DNA from: an uncultured Clostridia bacterium
GTDB taxonomy: Bacteria; Bacillota; Clostridia; Oscillospirales; Ruminococcaceae
Length of the DNA: 64,000 nucleotides
Direction of reading: 5' to 3'
Assembly: GCA_947627465.1 (NCBI GenBank)
Contig: CANQWD010000002.1
Coordinates: 1 to 64,000 of the forward strand
In this document: piece after piece, positions 25,794 through 33,744 of the stretch
How the letters are laid out: each line of letters opens with the position of its first letter
Numbering within the stretch: position 1 is the first letter of the stretch
Position numbers and translations under genes: made by a program
Notes under the pieces: model-generated
Told to the model about the DNA's origin: nothing
Seen by the model: the letters and a program-made list of their open reading frames with translations, nothing else
Database searches by the model: none

Positions 25794-25925
25794 AAGGATA
25801 ATTTATTTCCCCCTATTGCCGTGAAGCCGAAGATGCGTCGGTCACGGCAGATTGCTTAATGCAGTTCAAAAAATTTTTCCTCCATATTATTTTGCGCCCC
25901 ATGCATCGGGGCGCGTTTTTTTTAT
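25794..25925 (+). ncRNA. Candidate small RNA of about 130 nt
   Basis: The stretch from the promoter to the terminator has a perfect 8-bp stem, TGCCGTGA/TCACGGCA (about 25818-25848), with an inner CCGA/TCGG pair, a U-rich single-stranded part with CCTCC near 25880, and the terminator. CCTCC could pair with ribosome-binding sites, a property of regulatory RNAs; this is inference. No known family was recognised. Confidence 0.45.
25894..25925 (+). terminator. Intrinsic terminator
   Basis: GCGCCCC (25894-25900) pairs with GGGGCGC (25908-25914), followed by a run of nine or so T residues. Confidence 0.9.
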
Positions 25926-25943
25926 AAAATTTAATAAAATGCC

Positions 25944-25972
25944 TTGACAAAACCCGTAATTTGATGTACAAT
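25944..25972 (+). promoter_or_regulatory. Promoter with long leader before comFB
   Basis: TTGACA (25944-25949), 17 bp, TACAAT (25967-25972). The ~200-nt leader before the ATG at 26180 can fold: AAGCTTTTC/GAAAAGCCT (about 26057-26102) and GCGTTAAA/TTTAACGC (about 26112-26129). No known riboswitch consensus was recognised. Confidence 0.75.
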
Positions 25973-26179
25973 ATAATTATAGCAGTCAACACAATTTAAA
26001 CATCGCTTAAGCGGCAGCGCCGCATAACCTTGATAAAAGTTATTTTAAAAATGCACAAGCTTTTCGTAGATTGCTATGATACATCATGTTGTGAAAAGCC
26101 TGTTTTAGTGCGTTAAATTTTTAACGCGGTCTGTAATATATCTGAGGTGAAAACGGCTTGTGCTGGGGAAGGACACATT

Positions 26180-26467
26180 ATGGCTCTTGTAAATGTTATG
26201 GAAAAGATCGTTGACGAAAAGTTGGAGTATATGCTAAAAGAAGAGGATTGCTGCAAGTGCGAACGATGCCTTGAAGATATGAAAGCCATTGCTCTTAATC
26301 AGCTGCCGTCAAAGTACGTAAGCACTCATAACGGCGAACTTTTTTCAAAGCTGAGCGCGCTTATGCGGCAAAATTCCATTGATATCAACGTGGCGGTATC
26401 TTACGCAATAAAAATGGTGTCCGAACGTCCGTCTCACCCGTATGATCAAAAAAACGAGGCTCAATAA
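26180..26467 (+). CDS. comFB: ComFB family protein (putative cyclic-dinucleotide receptor)
   Basis: 95 aa from ATG at 26180, with GGAAGGA before it. ComFB motifs: MALVNVMEKIVDEKL, the Cys cluster DCCKCERCLEDMKAIALNQLP in parts, KYVSTHNGELFSKL and NSIDINVAVSYAIKMV. Bacillus ComFB is a zinc-containing competence-operon protein, and recent work reports ComFB proteins as c-di-GMP/c-di-AMP receptors (named from memory). It stands alone here, without comF genes, but near an HD-GYP regulator, which fits a signalling role. Confidence 0.88.
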   Translation: MALVNVMEKIVDEKLEYMLKEEDCCKCERCLEDMKAIALNQLPSKYVSTHNGELFSKLSALMRQNSIDINVAVSYAIKMVSERPSHPYDQKNEAQ

Positions 26468-26524
26468 CTCAATAAATTGAACCGCTCGAAGCAGCTGTGC
26501 GGCTGATGTATAACGCGTAAACTT

Positions 26525-26553
26525 CCCCGCTTAAAAACAGGCGGGGTTTATTT
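26525..26553 (+). terminator. Terminator of comFB
   Basis: CCCCGC (26525-26530) pairs with GCGGGG (26541-26546), followed by TTTATTTA. Confidence 0.8.
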
Positions 26554-26645
26554 ATGCGTTTCAATGTCGCTTTACAGACTGTCGAGAAGCCCTCAGATGC
26601 CGGACAAAACGTTGACGACGCAGATGAGGTTTTATCGACAGGCTG

Positions 26646-26674
26646 AAACCCCGCGCAACAGTTGCGCGGGGTTT
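26646..26674. terminator. Strong palindromic hairpin, possibly a bidirectional terminator
   Basis: AAACCCCGCGCAAC (26646-26659) and GTTGCGCGGGGTTT (26661-26674) are perfect 14-bp arms around one base. Plus-strand continuation is AATATA. It lies where the minus-strand large RNA should end. The 26555-26645 stretch between the two hairpins holds no gene. Confidence 0.65.
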
Positions 26675-26689
26675 AATATATTCGATTTT

Positions 26690-27321
26690 AAAAAGTCGGT
26701 ATTACATTGGACCGTGCTCCTTGTTAAAATTTGTATTTAAAGCAAATTTCATCGGACATCGGACTGTACCTCCCACTAGAATTTTTCATCCCTAAGGTTT
26801 AACTCGCACATTGCAACCACCCTTTTTCATAATGGCTTATCTATGTAAACGCGTTAAAGCGGAAAAATACCTGCGAAATCAACGAAACCGAGCGGTTTAA
26901 TAACGGTATAAGCACCGAGCATTGACGGATTTTGCACTTTGGAAAGCTCATCAACTTTCGTGCAAATCATCGCCTAAAAGGTTCACCTCACGGTTGAGCG
27001 TCGGGCGATTCCGCAGAAAGTAAGTAGGAAGGTTCTTCAATTCCCATCGGGATTCGCCTGCCTTTCTGTTGGAATGATCCTTCGTTTTCGGTTAACGACC
27101 CATTGGACTAAACTCCTTTTCCGCAACATACACTTCACACTCTTAAAGATGAAGTGTTCTCGCATATTTAAAAGCTCACCTTTCCATTGGACCTTTCTCC
27201 TCTCGAAGATTTGGAAAGCACCCGTACCGACCTCTCGGCTTGACTTCGGGTCTTTAATACCGTTGCAAACCTGTTCGAAATGAGACTTTCGGTGGTTTGG
27301 TTCCGGCGACTTTCTTTCCTT
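26690..27321 (-). ncRNA. Candidate large structured RNA of about 630 nt
   Basis: A consensus minus-strand promoter (27356-27328) drives a region with no credible protein gene. The RNA can form many stems: ACACTTC/GAAGTGT (27130-27157), TTTGCAC/GTGCAAA (26931-26966, with an inner CTTT/AAAG stem), GACC/GGTC near 27229-27252, and a weak ACCG/CGGT hairpin followed by five U at the 3' end (about 26690). A 16-nt motif, GGAG-N3/4-RGTCCRATG, occurs four times (27202-27185, 27116-27101, 26774-26758, 26720-26705). It is not RNase P, tmRNA or SRP RNA by the motifs I know. Size and context fit the ROOL/OLE/GOLLD class of large bacterial RNAs, but membership is unproven. Confidence 0.55.
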
Positions 27322-27327
27322 GAATAT

Positions 27328-27356
27328 ATAATAACACATTTGTTCGTCAAAGTCAA
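27328..27356 (-). promoter_or_regulatory. Promoter of the large RNA
   Basis: On the minus strand TTGACT (27356-27351), 17 bp, TATTAT (27333-27328), so transcription should start near 27321. Confidence 0.75.
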
Positions 27357-27473
27357 TAGATTTTTTAATTTTTTTCTTAGCTTTTTTGTATATATTTTAC
27401 GCTTCCGTTTTAGGCAAAGTAACGATAATCCGTGTAACATACGATTACATTTTAAATTTCCGAAAAATCCCCC

Positions 27474-27502
27474 TTGACAACACGCTTGAAATAGTGTAAA
27501 AT
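27474..27502 (+). promoter_or_regulatory. Promoter of the DUF1292 gene
   Basis: TTGACA (27474-27479), 17 bp, TAAAAT (27497-27502), 64 bp before the ATG. It diverges from the large-RNA promoter. Confidence 0.8.
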
Positions 27503-27565
27503 ATATTCAAGCATGGTTTTGTACGCAATTGAAAAACACAGTTCTTAAAAATTTAAGGAGATAAT

Positions 27566-27910
27566 ATGAGCGAAAACGAAAACACATATTTGGACGAGGA
27601 CGAGGGCATAATAGAACTTGAGGACGAAGAAGGCAACGTAACGCGCTTCGAGTTTGTAGACCGCGCCGAAATGGACGGTACTGTTTATTACGCGCTCATT
27701 CCGGAAGAATACGACGAAAACGATGAATCGGCTGCCGAGTTCGTAGTGCTGAAAGAGCAGGAAGTAAACGGAGAAGCAATGCTTGCGACGGTCGATGACG
27801 ACGATGAGTATCAAAGAGTCGGCGAAATGTTTTTGCAGCGTTTTTCCGAGCTGCCCGATCTGGACTTTTCCGAACTTGCAGAGTTGGACGGCTTGGACGG
27901 CGAAGAATAA
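27566..27910 (+). CDS. DUF1292 family protein (YrzB-like)
   Basis: 114 aa, strongly acidic. GIIELEDEEGNVTRFEFVDRAE, quoted here as GIIELEDEEG then RFEFVDRAE, followed by VYYALIPEE and EFVVLKEQE, is the DUF1292 beta pattern; the tail (about 85-114) is an acidic Leu/Asp extension. Ribosome site AAGGAG. The family is widespread in Firmicutes, often by the alaS-yrrK genes, and has no known function. Here it stands alone. Confidence 0.9.
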   Translation: MSENENTYLDEDEGIIELEDEEGNVTRFEFVDRAEMDGTVYYALIPEEYDENDESAAEFVVLKEQEVNGEAMLATVDDDDEYQRVGEMFLQRFSELPDLDFSELAELDGLDGEE

Positions 27911-27969
27911 ACAACGCAAAACGGACGATCAGATCGTTATTTTATCAAATGGTTCAATATCTTACTGCC

Positions 27970-27997
27970 TTGCCGGTGTACGTGCGCGGTTTATGAT
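27970..27997 (+). promoter_or_regulatory. Possible promoter of the 6S-like RNA
   Basis: TTGCCG (27970-27975), 16 bp, TATGAT (27992-27997). Confidence 0.45.
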
Positions 27998-28003
27998 CCG
28001 AAC

Positions 28004-28190
28004 ACTTATTAAAAGGGATCTCGACTCCGGCGGCGGATTGCAGACCTCCCGTAAACTCAGGTTTACGGTCGGCGGGAGCGTGAAACCGTTGGGCGACCTT
28101 ACCCACCCTGCCATTAGCGGGTTTTATAATGCGCCCTACTGCAAGGCGGTAATTTTTTGAAAATCAACGGGAGTTTGCGCTCCCGTTTTT
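28004..28190 (+). ncRNA. Structured small RNA, possible 6S RNA
   Basis: About 190 nt from the promoter to a terminator with no ORF. TTGCAG (about 28038) can pair with CTGCAA (about 28138). Between them stand two hairpins, CTCCCG...CGGGAG with inner GTAAAC/GTTTAC (about 28046-28079) and GGGCG...CGCCC with inner ACCC/GGGT (about 28093-28135). ACTCC at 28025 can pair with GGGAGT at 28169. The long interrupted rod and length suit 6S RNA, which binds RNA polymerase; a three-way-junction riboswitch for the next gene is the alternative. Confidence 0.5.
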
Positions 28191-28191
28191 G
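28166..28191 (+). terminator. Intrinsic terminator of the small RNA
   Basis: AACGGGAG (28166-28173) pairs with CTCCCGTT (28180-28187), followed by TTTTGTTT. Confidence 0.85.
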
Positions 28192-28393
28192 TTTCTTCGC
28201 AAACGTTCTTGATATGTGTAATAAATGCGGCAAAATATCGGTGGAAATTACCGAAAAATATATAAAATGTTACAAAAATTCAAATTACCCCTTTATTTTT
28301 TTGTTGGAATATGATATAATATATTATTGTAATAAAGTCCGCGGCTAATCCAACCGCAAAAAGCCGCGGGAGAACGGAAATGAGGTGCGGCAT

Positions 28394-29260
28394 TTGGCTT
28401 TTTGTGATTTGAGACCTGTGTGCGCCGCCGATGATGAAAAAGGAAGTTCCTACATAATCGGCAGTGTTTTCGCAGTATACGAAATAGGAGCGGATCAACC
28501 GTCAGTATACAGCTGGGACATGATAAAAAGCGTTACGGTGACAAGAAAAGATATCACCGTACAGACCGTGGGCAAATGCCACACGATAACCAACAAAATG
28601 TTCTCGGGCGAGGAGGATATTTTAAGAGCCATCGCCATTATCGAGTGCAGGCAAAAGGAATACCGCTTCGGATATGCACACGACAGACGGCTTTTTCCGC
28701 TGAAATCCTCTTATATTGAAATGTCGCCCGGCAAGGAGACCTATATCGGCGAGGATATCCTGGACGAGGGAGATACCGCCGCGGCGTTCATAATGCTTTT
28801 GAATTTCAAGCTGGTAAAGATCTTATGGCTTGTAGGTCTGATGATAGCCTTGGTGGTATTCGGAGTTTTACATTTTACGATAGGAGTTACGCGCTCTAAC
28901 GTTCTGTATTTCATTCCGATATCAGCGGCTGCGGGCGCGATAACCGCGCTTATCGTGTATCTGATAACTCACGCCGTTGCGAGAGGACGTTTCAAAAAAA
29001 TAGCCGACGCCGACCTCGCCGCTCGGCAAAATATTACATTCGTGATAAGCAGAAAAGGCTTCGCGGCATGCGAGAGCTGCGTATACGAAAGCCGCGATCT
29101 TATTCCGTGGGAGGAAATGGACTACTTTATCGAGTCGGATAAGATGTTCATTCTTTATAAGAATAACGTTCCCGCCGCATATATCCCCAAAAGAGCTTTC
29201 GATAAAAAACACATAGGCGGAATAGCGGATATAATAGCGCTGAGCTTGGAGCAGCGGTGA
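28394..29260 (+). CDS. Membrane protein with YcxB-like domain
   Basis: 288 aa from a TTG at 28394, chosen because GAGGTG lies 6 bp upstream; a GTG at 28385 would overlap that site. The N-terminal part is a PH-like beta domain (VYSWDMIKSVTVTRKDITV in parts), two membrane spans follow (about 142-165 and 172-195), then a YcxB-like C-terminal domain with FVISRKGFAACES, IPWEEMDYFIES and MFILYKNNVPAAYIPKRAF. The family is found in Firmicutes membranes and has no defined function. Confidence 0.75.
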   Translation: MAFCDLRPVCAADDEKGSSYIIGSVFAVYEIGADQPSVYSWDMIKSVTVTRKDITVQTVGKCHTITNKMFSGEEDILRAIAIIECRQKEYRFGYAHDRRLFPLKSSYIEMSPGKETYIGEDILDEGDTAAAFIMLLNFKLVKILWLVGLMIALVVFGVLHFTIGVTRSNVLYFIPISAAAGAITALIVYLITHAVARGRFKKIADADLAARQNITFVISRKGFAACESCVYESRDLIPWEEMDYFIESDKMFILYKNNVPAAYIPKRAFDKKHIGGIADIIALSLEQR

Positions 29261-29354
29261 TCTTATCCGTCGAGCAATGCGGAGTTTTTCGATAGTACGG
29301 CAGCGAAACAAGGATGGTTTCGCTTAATTATGATAGTTTAAGGAAGTGAACTAA

Positions 29355-30812
29355 TTGGGCGTCGAGAAAAAAGTTGACATAAGAACCGAGACCGTCGATT
29401 TCAACGGACAGAGTGCGATTTTGGTGTCGGTGAAAGACGGCGGCTGCGTAATAGGCACCTGCTCTGTCGGCAATACCGACCGTTCGGGCAGCGTAAACTC
29501 GCTGACCCGCGTGTTATATATAGGAAACGATCCCGTGCTCAATCTCATTTGTCCCAACCACGGCAACAAGCAGAGCGACAAGCTGGTGTCGTTTTCACCG
29601 GGATTTCAGGGCTACGACAAAAAAATAAACGACGCGCTGACAAACAGCTTTAACCGCTTGAACGAGGGCGAGTCGCTCCAGTCGGGGCTTCGCGATCTGA
29701 TGGGCTTGCTGGAGGACGGCGTTTACACCGTATACTATTCCGATTATTACCCCACGGACGGCAACGGGATATTCTTCTGGGGAGGATACAACATCTCCCA
29801 CGAGGTTCACGGCACCGCTGAACACAACCGCGCAATCGGCAGCGGAACATTCAAGCCGTGCTTTTTGATGCCGACGCAGCCTATGGATTATTATACTGCA
29901 CGCACCAAAGTCAGCACCGATGAACAGGTAAAAAAACGCACCGTACAGGGGATAGTTTACCATGTCACGGGACTTTATTCCGCGCTGCTTAAAGGACATC
30001 ACGGCGCGGTGTCCTGTGTGGACAACAATATGCCGTTCAGATGCGCGGTCATTGAGAAGATAGCCGAACCTTATACGGACATGATCTACACAATGCCCGC
30101 CCCTACCACGCCGCCTGCCGAGGAAAAGGCCGGTGAGGACGCGGCTGACGAAAATGCCGAGTCGGAAGAAACGCCCGCAGCACCCGCCGAAGCCGCTCCC
30201 GCGGCAGAACCGCTCATCGAGCTGCCGTTCAAGGGTATAACGGGCTTCAGAAGTCCGTCGGTCAAAATACCTATCGAGGCGTTCCCGAAAGATATGCTGC
30301 GCAGTATTCTTGAAGGGAGAAGCGAGTATAAGCCGCCGCATTTCAATGTTATCGCGGCAAAGCTGCAAACTGTTCGCCGCAAATCCGTAAGCAACAATGT
30401 TTTGCCGTATTCGGTTCTCGACCGCGCCGAACAAATGCCCGACTGCGAGATGATAGAATCCGCTTACGCTATCGACGAGCTTACCGACGAACAGCTTAAC
30501 TGCCTGCTTGCCGGCGACGTTGAGTGCAACGGGAAGATAATCGTTTCGCCAAACTTCTACACGAGCATAGTAACAGCGTGCAGTTTTTTACAGTTTAAAG
30601 ATACCAAGCGGTTTGTGGACTTTTCAATTGCGATCTTGGAGAACCCCGAGCTTGCCGCGGCGCACGAATATGTCGCAAGAAGAGTTTCAAGCCAATCGGA
30701 TAACAAGAAGATATTTGATTTCTTTGAAAGCGTCGAAAAAAGCGGCGACCCGAAATACGATAAATTTCTCGCGACCGCACAGACGTTTGTCAAGCGTTAT
30801 AAAAACAGATAG
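29355..30812 (+). CDS. Protein of unknown function
   Basis: 485 aa from a TTG; AGGAAGTG is the ribosome site. The first ~245 residues are mixed, with VLYIGNDPVLNLICPNHGNK, YTVYYSDYYPTDGNGIFFWGGY (in parts) and HVTGLYSALLKGHHGAVSC. A Pro/Ala/Glu-rich linker (about 250-292) leads to a C-terminal helical domain (about 300-485). There is no signal peptide or membrane span, so it should be cytoplasmic. I do not recognise the family. The His/Cys-rich segments could bind a metal (inference). Confidence 0.7.
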   Translation: MGVEKKVDIRTETVDFNGQSAILVSVKDGGCVIGTCSVGNTDRSGSVNSLTRVLYIGNDPVLNLICPNHGNKQSDKLVSFSPGFQGYDKKINDALTNSFNRLNEGESLQSGLRDLMGLLEDGVYTVYYSDYYPTDGNGIFFWGGYNISHEVHGTAEHNRAIGSGTFKPCFLMPTQPMDYYTARTKVSTDEQVKKRTVQGIVYHVTGLYSALLKGHHGAVSCVDNNMPFRCAVIEKIAEPYTDMIYTMPAPTTPPAEEKAGEDAADENAESEETPAAPAEAAPAAEPLIELPFKGITGFRSPSVKIPIEAFPKDMLRSILEGRSEYKPPHFNVIAAKLQTVRRKSVSNNVLPYSVLDRAEQMPDCEMIESAYAIDELTDEQLNCLLAGDVECNGKIIVSPNFYTSIVTACSFLQFKDTKRFVDFSIAILENPELAAAHEYVARRVSSQSDNKKIFDFFESVEKSGDPKYDKFLATAQTFVKRYKNR

Positions 30813-30818
30813 ATCATT

Positions 30819-30853
30819 CACCGTACAGCATATTCGTTGTGCGGTGTTGCTTT
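30819..30853. repeat. Minimal hairpin resembling family-1 ends
   Basis: CACCGTACA faces TTGTGCGGTG across a short loop, followed by TTGCTTTA, like the right end of family-1 repeats. It lies in the 55-bp gap before the cellulase gene. Confidence 0.45.
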
Positions 30854-30867
30854 AAACGGAGGTTTTT

Positions 30868-33579
30868 ATGAAAAAGACAAGAAAGATAATAGCGGCTGTG
30901 TTGACGGCGGCTGTGCTGACTTCAATGCTTACTGCTTGCGGCGGGGAAAACGAAAGCTCGGTATCGGAGAATTTATCGTCGGAAAGCTCCGCAAACAGCG
31001 GCGAAAATTCTACGATGAGCGGCTTGGAAAGTCCTTCAAAAGCCGAAAGCGGATCTGACGGCTCAAGTTCGTCGGATGCACCGGCTTCGCCTAACGAAAA
31101 CTCGGACGTTTCAAAGCCGCAAGACTCGAATAACTCGGGCGGCTCGGGAATATCGGGTGGCACCGGACCCTCCGGCGGCGAGGGGCTTTCTATGGAGGGC
31201 AGCGGTTACGAGGGCGACGAGGGCACAGGCGATTTCAATTACGGCGAGGCTCTGCAAAAATCGCTGCTGTTCTACGAATTGCAGCGCAGCGGCGACCTCA
31301 ACGAAAGTACGCTGCGTACAAACTGGCGCGGCGACAGCGGCTTGAACGACGGCGCGGATAACGGTCTCGACCTGACGGGCGGGCTTTACGACGCGGGCGA
31401 CAACGCGAAATTTAATCTGCCGATGGCATATACCGCGACGATGCTCGCATGGAGCGTTTACGAGGACAAGGAAGCTTACGAAAAAAGCGGTCAGCTTGAT
31501 TACGCGCTTGGCAACATAAAGTGGATATGTGACTACCTTATAAAATGCCACCCCGAAGACAACGTTTACTATTATCAAGTAGGCGACGGCAACGCCGACC
31601 ACGCTTGGTGGGGTCCCTGCGAGGTAATGCAGATGGAGCGCCCGTCTTTTAAGGTGGATAAGAGCAACCCCGGCTCGACGGTCGTCGGAGAAGCGGCGGC
31701 GGCTCTGGCAGCGTGTGCGGCAGTCTATAAAGACGTTGACAGCGATTACGCGGACGAATGCCTAACTCACGCGAAGCAGCTTTACGACTTCGCGGACAGC
31801 ACCAAAAGCGACGCGGGTTATACTGCCGCGCAGAACTTCTATAACTCTTGGAGCGGATTCTACGACGAACTGACTTGGGCGGCGGTTTGGCTGAACTTGG
31901 CGACGGGAGACAAAGAATGGCTCGACAAGGCGAAAGGTTATGTTTCACAGTGCGACGCTAACCCGCAATGGGCTTTGTGCTGGGACAACAAGTCGATGGG
32001 TGCGATCTGTCTTTTGGCGGAGCTTACGGACGACGGCGCGTACAAGTCTCAAATTGAGGAATGCCTTGACTGGTGGTACGACGGAATTACATATTCTCCG
32101 AAAGGTTTGGCATGGCTCGACCAATGGGGAAGTCTGCGATATGCGACGACAATGGCTATGGTTGCGCAGTCCTACGCGGAAAGCGACGCTTGCCCAAAGG
32201 ACAAGGCGGATAAATACACGGAATTCTGCGAAAAGCAGGTGAACTACGCGCTCGGAAGCTCGGGGCGAAGCTTTGTTGTCGGTTTCGGCGAAAATCCGCC
32301 CGAACATCCTCATCACCGCACGGCACAAGGCTCTTGGGCGGATAATATGAACGAGCCGTCAAGCCATCGGCACACTCTTTTCGGAGCGCTTGTCGGCGGT
32401 CCCGACGCTTCGGACAACTATGAAGATACGGTTTCGGACTACAATAAAAACGAGGTCGCGTGCGACTATAACGCGGGCTTTACGGGTGCTTTGGCTAAAA
32501 TGTACAAAAAATACGGCGGGCAAACTCTCAAGGATTTCGGCGCGGTCGAACCCGTGGGCGAGGAATTTTTCGTCGAACAGAAAATAAACGCTTCGGGCGA
32601 CGGTTTTACCGAGATCAAAGCGCTTGTATACAATCAATCGGGCTGGCCCGCAAGAGTTGGAAAAGACCTCGAACTTCGCTATTTCGCCGACTTATCCGAG
32701 CTTTCCGACCCGTCCTCCGTGACTGTAAGCCTGAACTACGGCGAGGGCGTGAAATTCGGCGGCGTTTACGAATGGGATAAGGACAACGGCATTTATTACA
32801 TAAGCGTTGATTTTTCCGACAGTCTTATCTACCCCGGCGGTCAAAGCGCTTACAAAAAGGAAGTGCAGTTCCGTATGTCTGCGGACGGCTGGAACCCCGA
32901 AAACGACCCGTCCTACGCGGAACTTAAAGGCACGAACGGCTCGGATATGATACGCGCGAATTCCGTGGGATTATACGAAAGCGGCGAGCTTATCTTCGGC
33001 TCGGAGCCGAACGGCAAGTCCACGGGCACGGCGGTAACTCCCGCCGAGAGCGATACCGAAAGCAAAACCGAGGGCGATGACTCAAAGCCCGCACAAACTC
33101 AAACTCCAACGGCTCCTCAAAATCCGTCCGCGGAGAGCGGAGGATTAAAGGTGTCGCTCAATCAGCAGCAATCCGGCGGCAGCGGCTCTACTATCGGTTT
33201 GAGTATAGATATCGCGAACAACACGGGCGCGGCGATCGACCTTTCCGATTTGGAAGTGGATTATTTCTTCACCGCCGACGGAAAGAGCAACATAGTCTGC
33301 GAATGCGACCATGCGGCGGTGAATGGCAGCGGCTACACGGGCGTTACCGACAAGGTAAAAAGCGCGTTTTCGTCTCACTCGGGTGAAAATTGCGACACGA
33401 AATGCGCCGTGACGATCTCGGGCGGTTCGCTTGGCGCGGGCGATACGCTTACTTTGCAGCTTCGCATTCACGCCGCCGATTGGTCTAATTTCGATCTGTC
33501 TAACGACTACTCGTCCGGCAACGCGCAGCATTTGCTTATTCTGCAAGGCGGTTCGGCGATTTTCGGCGAACAGCCGTAA
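30868..33579 (+). CDS. GH9 endoglucanase lipoprotein with two CBM3-type modules
   Basis: 903 aa. Signal peptide and lipobox (MLTAC, Cys about 25), a Ser/Gly-rich linker (26-115), the GH9 catalytic domain (about 120-545), a CBM3c-like module (about 565-705), a linker (about 712-750) and a second CBM3-like domain (about 755-900). Catalytic residues: the Asp pair in GGLYDAGDN (about 175-178), HHRTAQGSW, and the acid Glu in [11 protein letters not shown] (about 528). The GH9-CBM3c pairing is typical of processive endoglucanases acting on cellulose. Lipid anchoring is unusual; most are secreted or cellulosomal. A LacI-type gene follows. Confidence 0.92.
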   Translation: MKKTRKIIAAVLTAAVLTSMLTACGGENESSVSENLSSESSANSGENSTMSGLESPSKAESGSDGSSSSDAPASPNENSDVSKPQDSNNSGGSGISGGTGPSGGEGLSMEGSGYEGDEGTGDFNYGEALQKSLLFYELQRSGDLNESTLRTNWRGDSGLNDGADNGLDLTGGLYDAGDNAKFNLPMAYTATMLAWSVYEDKEAYEKSGQLDYALGNIKWICDYLIKCHPEDNVYYYQVGDGNADHAWWGPCEVMQMERPSFKVDKSNPGSTVVGEAAAALAACAAVYKDVDSDYADECLTHAKQLYDFADSTKSDAGYTAAQNFYNSWSGFYDELTWAAVWLNLATGDKEWLDKAKGYVSQCDANPQWALCWDNKSMGAICLLAELTDDGAYKSQIEECLDWWYDGITYSPKGLAWLDQWGSLRYATTMAMVAQSYAESDACPKDKADKYTEFCEKQVNYALGSSGRSFVVGFGENPPEHPHHRTAQGSWADNMNEPSSHRHTLFGALVGGPDASDNYEDTVSDYNKNEVACDYNAGFTGALAKMYKKYGGQTLKDFGAVEPVGEEFFVEQKINASGDGFTEIKALVYNQSGWPARVGKDLELRYFADLSELSDPSSVTVSLNYGEGVKFGGVYEWDKDNGIYYISVDFSDSLIYPGGQSAYKKEVQFRMSADGWNPENDPSYAELKGTNGSDMIRANSVGLYESGELIFGSEPNGKSTGTAVTPAESDTESKTEGDDSKPAQTQTPTAPQNPSAESGGLKVSLNQQQSGGSGSTIGLSIDIANNTGAAIDLSDLEVDYFFTADGKSNIVCECDHAAVNGSGYTGVTDKVKSAFSSHSGENCDTKCAVTISGGSLGAGDTLTLQLRIHAADWSNFDLSNDYSSGNAQHLLILQGGSAIFGEQP

Positions 33580-33744
33580 GTTTTCAATTTAACAGCGGCT
33601 CTGTTTTAAAAGCTGCTGTGTTGTTAATTATGTAAAAAGTTACAAGCTAATTTGTGCAACTTGCCTATTGAAAACGATTTTATAATGGTGTATTATATAT
33701 ATAAAGACCAAGTTAATTTGCTAGCCTATTTGGAGGTGAACTGC

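Noticed and set aside
25973-26179. c-di-GMP riboswitch in the comFB leader
   Set aside because: The leader folds, and context invites it, but the conserved GEMM elements such as the tetraloop and receptor and the CACGCACAGGGC-like core were not found.
26147-26180. Longer start for ComFB giving MKTACAGEGHI
   Set aside because: No ribosome site precedes it and family members begin at MALVNVME, which has GGAAGGA upstream.
26690-27321. RNase P RNA, tmRNA or SRP RNA
   Set aside because: The known signatures (GAGGAAAGTCC region, tag-peptide frame with GCAAACGAC-like codons, GGAAGGAAGCAGC-type loop) are absent from both strands.
30819-30853. Insertion-sequence end upstream of the cellulase
   Set aside because: Only a short hairpin like the family-1 ends remains; no transposase frame is present anywhere nearby.
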